Both the position numbers and the translations under genes were made by a program. Source: Flavobacteriales bacterium UBA1993 (GTDB taxonomy: Bacteria > Bacteroidota > Bacteroidia > Flavobacteriales_G > Salibacteraceae). Taken from it: a stretch of 36,683 nucleotides of DNA. This document shows positions 31,471-36,683 of this stretch, piece after piece. Where the stretch lies: assembly GCA_002336485.1 (NCBI GenBank), contig DDCZ01000048.1, positions 1-36,683 of the forward strand. Reading direction: 5' to 3'. Position 1 is the stretch's first letter. Every line of letters begins with the position of its first letter. A model generated the notes under the pieces. That model ran no database searches. It had not been told where the DNA came from and was given only the letters and a program-made list of their open reading frames with translations.

Positions 31471-33885
31471 ATGCAAAAGACTTTATTGACGATCGTGTTG
31501 CTAACTGCTTTCATTACCATAAAGGCACAACACAGGGCTAATGGATATTGTTCGAAATACAAGGTGGTTACTCCTTCAAATCGTCTAGCTATCCAAGATT
31601 TTCGCAGCGACAGTGTTGATATATTACACACAGATATTGTATTGGATATGACCAACCTTAGCAATCAGGAGATAGTCGGAAATGCCAAACTTTCGATAAA
31701 ATCATTGATAAATGGAATAACCTCGGTGCGATTTGACTTGGAAGGATTGACGGTTGACTCAGTTACTGGTTCACTTGTGCAGGGCTTTGCGCAAGGCGAC
31801 TCAGATGTGAAAGTTGCGCTCAATGGCTCCATGTCCATGAATGACGAGACTGATATTGAGATTCATTATAGCGGTACACCTATGCAAGACGCTTCGGGCT
31901 GGGGTGGTTTTTATTTTTCTGGGAATTTCGCATGGAATCTAGGGGTCGGTTTCGCCGATGATCCCCACAGTTATGGCCGGATTTGGTTTCCTTGTTTCGA
32001 CAATTTTATCGAAAGATCAAGTTTTGACTTTCATGTGCGAGTGAATAACGATCGAGTTGCATCATGCAATGGGTTGTTGGATAATATCGAATCACATAAT
32101 GATTCAACAAAGACATATCATTGGGAGTTGGCTCAGTCGATTCCCTCATACTTGGCTTGCGTGACGGTTGGTCCTTATGTAATGGTGAATTCGAGCATCG
32201 CAGCGAGTGCAGGAGCATTGCCTTCTCAGATTTTTGGTCGGGCCCAGGATTCGGCCAACATCGTAGCGTCGTTCACGCATCTGGATGAAGCAGTGTTGAA
32301 ATTCGAAGATGCTTACGGGCCGTATCGATTTGATAAAGTTGGATACAGCTTGGTTCCCTTCAATTCGGGGGCCATGGAACACGCTACCAACATTACCTAC
32401 CCGATTTATGCCGCAAACGGCGGTCTAAGCCAAGAGGATTTGATGGCGCACGAGCTGGCTCATATGTGGTGGGGCGACAACATTACATGTCAAACCGATG
32501 GAGATATGTGGATCAATGAAGGCTGGGCGTCGTTTTCTGAGTATCTGTTTCAGGAGGCAGTCTACGGGCGTGAATCCTATGAAAAATCGATGCAAAAGGA
32601 TTTGAAGTTTATGCTTCAGTATGGACACCATTACGAAGAAAGCTATCGGGCTGTATCAGGTCAGCCTCATGAGTATGTTTATGGCGATCATGTTTATAAA
32701 AAGGGAGCGCTCGTTGCACATAACCTTCGAGGGTATTTGGGCGATCATAAGTTTTTTGATGCTGTTTCTTCCCTCATGGAAGATTTTAAATACACTTCTG
32801 TTAGCAGCGATACGCTAGAAAAACATTTATCAATTTACAGCGAGACAGATCTTGTTCCCTTTTTCCGCGATTGGGTTTTTTCTGGTGGATATAACGTCGT
32901 TGTGCTCGATTCCTTTCTCTATTCAGAACAAGCTGGTGAATATGATGTCTCACTCTTTTTACAGCAAAAGCTAAAGGGGCGTTCAGAATTCCATGATGGA
33001 GTTCCTGTTTTCTATACAGTCTTTGATGAATCCTGGCAGAGTGAGTCCGGCAAAACATTCATGTCGGGAAGCACAGAGTTGAGGGTAGTTACTTCTACAA
33101 TTAAACCTCATTACATTCAATTGTACACCCATTACGAACAAGCTCAAGCGAGGACAAGAGATGAACTCGTGATCACGAATGCAGGGAACTTAAATTTGGA
33201 TAATATGTATTGGGATGTTGAAGTCGAGTCCGTTTCCGACTCAGCTATGGTTGTGTTTGATCACATTTGGTCCACCCCAGATGCAATCAAAGATTTCGAT
33301 CACAAGCCATATACCTTGTCCTCTTATCATTATTGGAAAGTATCGGGGCTTGACCTGGATAATGTTGAATTGTCAGGGCAATTCTTTTATGACGGTAGGT
33401 CTGGTGGAAACACAGGATATTTAGATATGGACCTGGTCACTGTTCAAGAGGATAGCTTAGTCTTACTGCATCGGATCGATGCATACGACGATTGGGAGGA
33501 ATACGATGCTTATGAGAAGAATATTCTGGGTAGCTCAGATAATGGATTTGGGTTGATTACAATGGAGGTGATTAAGCCCGGAGAATATACGCTGGCTAAC
33601 CTAGATCACGCAGCATTGTCTATCGAGCAACCAATCACCGCATTGGAAATTGAAGTTTATCCAAATCCGTCTAATGGTGAAATCAATATTCTAATCGGGG
33701 AATATGATTCTGGCTTGGAGGCCTTTGTAACGCTCTATGATGTTAATGGTAAAGTAGTTCTGAAGGAAAGCATCCTCGATCGACACCATAGGATCAATAC
33801 CAGCTCAATTCCAGCCGCTATGTATACTTATCAGATCGAAATCGGAGGTGCGAAAAGCTCTGGTAAAGTGGTGATTCAGAACTAA
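31471..33885 (+). CDS. Secreted M1-family aminopeptidase with T9SS type A sorting tail
   Basis: 804 residues. A signal peptide (MQKTLLTIVLLTAFITIKAQ) is followed by the M1 N-terminal beta domain. The exopeptidase motif is SGAMEHATN. The zinc site is H327-E-L-A-H331 with Glu350 in MWINEGWASFSEY, an intact HExxH-x18-E. The C-terminal 80 residues are a T9SS type A sorting domain: IEVYPNPSNGEINILI, FVTLYDVNGKVVLKE, and SSIPAAMYTYQI before a short basic end. The enzyme should be exported through T9SS and trim N-terminal residues from peptides outside the cell, fitting a protein-degrading lifestyle. It has no overlap with the other M1 gene in the window and differs in architecture (T9SS tail here, barrel there). 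Confidence 0.93.
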   Translation: MQKTLLTIVLLTAFITIKAQHRANGYCSKYKVVTPSNRLAIQDFRSDSVDILHTDIVLDMTNLSNQEIVGNAKLSIKSLINGITSVRFDLEGLTVDSVTGSLVQGFAQGDSDVKVALNGSMSMNDETDIEIHYSGTPMQDASGWGGFYFSGNFAWNLGVGFADDPHSYGRIWFPCFDNFIERSSFDFHVRVNNDRVASCNGLLDNIESHNDSTKTYHWELAQSIPSYLACVTVGPYVMVNSSIAASAGALPSQIFGRAQDSANIVASFTHLDEAVLKFEDAYGPYRFDKVGYSLVPFNSGAMEHATNITYPIYAANGGLSQEDLMAHELAHMWWGDNITCQTDGDMWINEGWASFSEYLFQEAVYGRESYEKSMQKDLKFMLQYGHHYEESYRAVSGQPHEYVYGDHVYKKGALVAHNLRGYLGDHKFFDAVSSLMEDFKYTSVSSDTLEKHLSIYSETDLVPFFRDWVFSGGYNVVVLDSFLYSEQAGEYDVSLFLQQKLKGRSEFHDGVPVFYTVFDESWQSESGKTFMSGSTELRVVTSTIKPHYIQLYTHYEQAQARTRDELVITNAGNLNLDNMYWDVEVESVSDSAMVVFDHIWSTPDAIKDFDHKPYTLSSYHYWKVSGLDLDNVELSGQFFYDGRSGGNTGYLDMDLVTVQEDSLVLLHRIDAYDDWEEYDAYEKNILGSSDNGFGLITMEVIKPGEYTLANLDHAALSIEQPITALEIEVYPNPSNGEINILIGEYDSGLEAFVTLYDVNGKVVLKESILDRHHRINTSSIPAAMYTYQIEIGGAKSSGKVVIQN

Positions 33886-33887
33886 GC

Positions 33888-35354
33888 TTACAGCTTCAAA
33901 CCAAACGTCAACGTAATTCGATGATCTGTTTTGGCTAATTCTATTGGGTCCACCATGGCTGGATCATATATGGTATAACGTTCGCCGCTGACTCGGTATT
34001 GATATGAAGCGTCTACGAAAAATTGATCTACTCTATATCCTGCGCCAAGGCTATATATCTGGAACGCCCCGTTTGAATTTACTTGATCTGAATACGGGTT
34101 GCTATATGCGGCATATCCAATTCGTGCAGCAATTGAGGAGGTGACTCGATATTCAAGACCTGCCCTAAGATTAATAGTCGGTACAAGCAGTGTTTCGGTT
34201 GCGCTATTCTCTTCTGTAAATGGGTCTGAATCTGTTCTGCCACGCATGTTTGTCATGCGCATGTCGACGTAGTCCGCTTCAACTGAAATGAGCCCATATT
34301 TCTTAAATGTATACGCCAGACCAAGTGTAGATTGGAATGGAGAGGTGATTCTAAATCGGTAGTCGCGAATAACCACCGGGGAAAGAACTTCATATGCCAC
34401 TTCATCCTCAACTGTGATGTTGTAGGATTCGAAGCTATACTCCATGTTTTGAAGCTCGGGAGATTTAAGCGAGAGTCCAAGTCTAAGAGCGTCAACAGGT
34501 CTGTAAATTGCGCCAAGAGAAAAGCTGTAACCGCGCCCATCTATCTCTTCTTGAAAGGTCTGCGAAAACTCATCCAAGTTTATCGTGGTGTCGCTTTGGT
34601 CAAATGATTCAGTATAGACCGTTGTTTTGTCGTAGTTGATGTTTGATGTATACACAGCTACCCCAATGTAAAGCCGATCATCATAATTGCCTCCAAAGGT
34701 GAAATAGGTTTCTCTTTTGGCACCCTCAATATCAACATTATAAACATGGTCCACTGGGCTAAGTCCTGATGTGTTGTAGTATTGATTCGTGTATCCTGGC
34801 TTGACATCTATCAGGAAGTTTTCCCATAATAAATAAAGATCAAAAGGATATTCAGATTCAAGGTCATACCAATCAACGCCTTCTTCATTTATCTCATTTG
34901 TATAATCATCAAGGATAGAGGCGTTTACACCATTAGCCTCAACGGTGTAGTTTTCATTATAAACCGCCACGCGGTTCATTCCAAAAGATATTGCAGTGTT
35001 TCTCCATTTTCCTGCTTGCCTCAAATCTTGGACGCCAGTAATGGAAAAGGATCCGATATTTAGCTTTCCTTGGCCAGTTTCAGATGTGTTGCCATAGTAA
35101 TTAGACCTGATAAATTCCTCCGAATATGTTCCAGTTAGAGAGAATTCATTGCTCCTATAAACACCAACCCCAGCTGGGTTTTTCCAAGTTCCGGAGGCGT
35201 CACCACCTAAGGCAGTAAAAGCACCTCCTAAGGCAGTGTAACGGGCGGTTCCGTTTACATCGCCTCTTGAAAAAAGCAGGCCGTCAGATTCGTTTTGTGA
35301 ATAGACTGATGACACAAGAAGAATCAGGCCGGATATGATTAATGTTCGCTTCAT
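33888..35354 (-). CDS. OmpP1/FadL/TodX-like outer-membrane transport protein
   Basis: 488 residues. A signal peptide ends SSVYSQ. It is followed by DGLLFSRGDVNGTARYTALGGAFTALGGDASG and NPAGVGVYRSNEFSLTG, the N-terminal hatch and first strands typical of Bacteroidota FadL-like porins. Later strands (LSLKSPELQNMEYSFE, FQSTLGLAYTFKKYGLISVE, LRAGLEYRVTSSIAARIGYA) and the final ITLTFGLKL complete a barrel. Family members move hydrophobic compounds across the outer membrane. The ligand is unknown. The ATG overlaps the stop of the upstream low-complexity gene (ATGA). The gene converges with the aminopeptidase, two bases apart, with no terminator seen between. Confidence 0.85.
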   Translation of the reverse strand: MKRTLIISGLILLVSSVYSQNESDGLLFSRGDVNGTARYTALGGAFTALGGDASGTWKNPAGVGVYRSNEFSLTGTYSEEFIRSNYYGNTSETGQGKLNIGSFSITGVQDLRQAGKWRNTAISFGMNRVAVYNENYTVEANGVNASILDDYTNEINEEGVDWYDLESEYPFDLYLLWENFLIDVKPGYTNQYYNTSGLSPVDHVYNVDIEGAKRETYFTFGGNYDDRLYIGVAVYTSNINYDKTTVYTESFDQSDTTINLDEFSQTFQEEIDGRGYSFSLGAIYRPVDALRLGLSLKSPELQNMEYSFESYNITVEDEVAYEVLSPVVIRDYRFRITSPFQSTLGLAYTFKKYGLISVEADYVDMRMTNMRGRTDSDPFTEENSATETLLVPTINLRAGLEYRVTSSIAARIGYAAYSNPYSDQVNSNGAFQIYSLGAGYRVDQFFVDASYQYRVSGERYTIYDPAMVDPIELAKTDHRITLTFGLKL

Positions 35355-36683
35355 CTTCGACCTCCACTCGCTCTACTTGTGCTGCCTGATGATCTAGTTG
35401 AAGGCGCACGCATGCTTCCCCCACTTGAACCTGAACTGCTCGGTCGGCTTCCGCCACTATTATAGCTTCCTGATCGAGAACCACTTGAGCGCTGTGGGCT
35501 TGAAGATCTTGTAGTCGATGACTGTGATGACCTTGAACTCGAAGAGGTAGAAGTCCTCGCCCTTGGGTTCGAAGAACTGCTGCTTTTGGACCGGTAGTTC
35601 GACCCTGAAGTAGAGTTATTCGTTCTAGTTCGAGTCGATTGACTTGGACGCGTGTTTTGGGTAGACGTAGTCCTTGAATTCGTGCGGGCGTTGTTACCGT
35701 TCGAAGGGCGCTGATAGTTGGAACTACCTCTTCGCTCAGCACTTGAATTGTTGCCATTAGACGCACGGCTCGATGGCTGATATGAGTTGCCATTGCTTCG
35801 TCCTTGAGTCGCATTCGAGGATTGCGAGTTAACCGCTCCCTTTCGTGATGTCTGGTTTTGAGGTGTTTGCCCTCCGCTTCGAACACGCTGAGTACTTGCG
35901 TTTGAACTCTTGACTCCTGAATTATACTTCACCTGAGCATGTGCACGATCGGTTTTGCCATATTTTGTGGCAGCACTCTGCGCATTTGCATTTTGACGAT
36001 CCTTGACGCTGGCATTGTTTGATTGGTAAATCGATTGAGCAGATGCAAGTCGATCTTCAGAAGACTGTGCAGATGATCCGATTTTATCATTTGATGCAGT
36101 GTATTCTGAAGCGCGCGGCGCTCCAACAGTTGATACGCTTTGCAATCTGTCGCTTGCAACCACATCTCGTCGGCCACCTGTATTTGCGTTGTCAGAAAAG
36201 CCGTTTGATCCCGCGACTGGTCTTCGGCCATTGTAGGATGGTCTGCGGTTATTTCCATTGTTTGAATAGGCGCCATCATAGAAGCCATCTCCGTATCCAT
36301 TCCAATATCCGTTGTTATAGCCACCATAGCCCCCGGCGTAACCGCCGTATCCGCCATAGTAAGGTCCATATGGGCCATAGCAGTTTCCAAAGTTGCTTCG
36401 TGGATATCCATAGCTCCAGTAATCCCAGTACGCATCGCCTCGATAACGATACCAAAGCGGTTGAGTATACCAAGGTCGTCCATATCCAGCGCCCCAATTG
36501 TAGCCAACATTCCAGCCACTGTATGAACTATAACCAACATTCCATCCGCCTGGGAATGAATTCCAAGAAGACCACCCGTAATTCCAGTTCGGATTTACAA
36601 AGTAGGGGTCATAGTATCCATAGCCACCATTGAAGTTGGTTTCGTCAAATCTTCGAATTCGAGATGCGTAATCCTCTTCGTAA
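35351..36683 (-). CDS. Low-complexity Tyr/Gly/Asn-rich then Ser/Arg-rich protein, 5' end off window
   Basis: The frame is open from the right window edge to TGA at 35351: 443 visible residues, start not seen. The visible N-terminus (YEEDYASRIRRFDETN) is followed by about 150 residues dominated by Tyr, Gly, Trp and Asn (YGPYGPYYGGYGGYAGGYGG, YNNGYWNGYGDG). From about residue 185 the composition shifts to Ser, Arg, Asn, Gln and Thr in short dipeptides (SRTRTNNSTSGSN, SSSSSSRSS-like tracts), ending SGGRR. Both parts should be disordered. I recall EDYASRIRRF-like openings in Bacteroidota surface or lipoprotein genes, with the signal region probably just beyond the edge. It is translationally coupled to the FadL-like gene by an ATGA overlap, so the pair may act together at the outer membrane. 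No enzymatic motif is present. Confidence 0.75.
   Translation of the reverse strand, partial: YEEDYASRIRRFDETNFNGGYGYYDPYFVNPNWNYGWSSWNSFPGGWNVGYSSYSGWNVGYNWGAGYGRPWYTQPLWYRYRGDAYWDYWSYGYPRSNFGNCYGPYGPYYGGYGGYAGGYGGYNNGYWNGYGDGFYDGAYSNNGNNRRPSYNGRRPVAGSNGFSDNANTGGRRDVVASDRLQSVSTVGAPRASEYTASNDKIGSSAQSSEDRLASAQSIYQSNNASVKDRQNANAQSAATKYGKTDRAHAQVKYNSGVKSSNASTQRVRSGGQTPQNQTSRKGAVNSQSSNATQGRSNGNSYQPSSRASNGNNSSAERRGSSNYQRPSNGNNARTNSRTTSTQNTRPSQSTRTRTNNSTSGSNYRSKSSSSSNPRARTSTSSSSRSSQSSTTRSSSPQRSSGSRSGSYNSGGSRPSSSGSSGGSMRAPSTRSSGSTSRASGGRR

Noticed and set aside
35284..35886. Long minus-strand frame antisense-shifted to the low-complexity gene
   Set aside because: It arises from the repetitive Ser/Arg codons read in another frame, has no signal or motif, and overlaps both the FadL-like and low-complexity genes.
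36019..36633. Plus-strand frame of about 200 codons over the Tyr/Gly-rich segment
   Set aside because: Composition (His, Arg, Cys, Ser) is the mirror of the biased codons on the other strand; no start context or motif supports it.
1..36683. tRNA genes, CRISPR arrays, insertion sequences or attachment sites
   Set aside because: Intergenic gaps are short (maximum about 225 bases), and none shows a cloverleaf, regular repeat-spacer pattern, transposase or terminal repeats that I could see.

Overview
The window looks like chromosomal DNA of a Bacteroidota bacterium, most likely in the Flavobacteriales. The evidence is two proteins with type IX secretion (T9SS) type A C-terminal sorting tails, a GWxTD-domain lipoprotein, several Bacteroidota-type outer-membrane proteins, and promoter -7 boxes fitting TAnnTTTG. 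I see no rRNA, tRNA, CRISPR array, insertion sequence or phage gene. Coding density is very high: no gene-free stretch exceeds 300 bases (the longest is about 225), and many neighbours overlap by 4 to 32 bases.

Layout. (1) 1-1417, minus: the 5' part of an exported protein, preceded by an exported protein with an NADase-type glycan-binding-like domain and a C-terminal Hint (intein/hedgehog-type) domain. (2) 1643-7414, plus: five mutually overlapping genes encoding a BtaA-like aminocarboxypropyl transferase, a UbiA-family prenyltransferase, a phosphotransferase built like rifampin phosphotransferase (ATP-grasp, middle domain, phosphohistidine domain), a GNAT acyltransferase and a phytol/dolichol-kinase-family membrane kinase. 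This looks like a dedicated pathway for an unknown (prenyl or amino) lipid and is my main candidate for an undescribed system. (3) 7415-10163, minus: an exported SCP2-like protein, a coiled-coil protein of the C4 zinc-ribbon family that has lost all four cysteines, and a Nif3-family protein. (4) 10217-12059, plus: lpxK and a purine nucleoside phosphorylase. (5) 12102-18500, plus: gatB, a TlpA-like thioredoxin lipoprotein, an M1 peptidase that appears fused to an outer-membrane barrel, and an LpxH-type hydrolase. (6) 18497-23789, minus: GAPDH, a large T9SS-secreted beta-propeller protein, an outer-membrane protein and a 44-residue lipoprotein. (7) 23907-29733, plus: ung overlapping an Omp85-family gene, then rmuC, a GWxTD lipoprotein and rlmB. 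(8) 29730-31286, minus: a helical-repeat protein. (9) 31471-33885, plus: a T9SS-secreted M1 aminopeptidase. (10) 33888-36683, minus: a FadL-like porin behind a low-complexity Tyr/Gly-rich protein that runs off the right edge.

The dominant theme is the cell envelope: lipid A synthesis (lpxK, lpxH), outer-membrane assembly, secreted peptidases, and the putative lipid operon. Housekeeping genes (gatB, GAPDH, PNP, ung, rmuC, rlmB) lie between these blocks. Convergent genes meet with abutting or overlapping stop codons, leaving no room for terminators. Two clear intrinsic terminators are visible (8203-8238 and 19511-19547, both minus). All functional calls rest on motif recognition by eye; no database search was possible.
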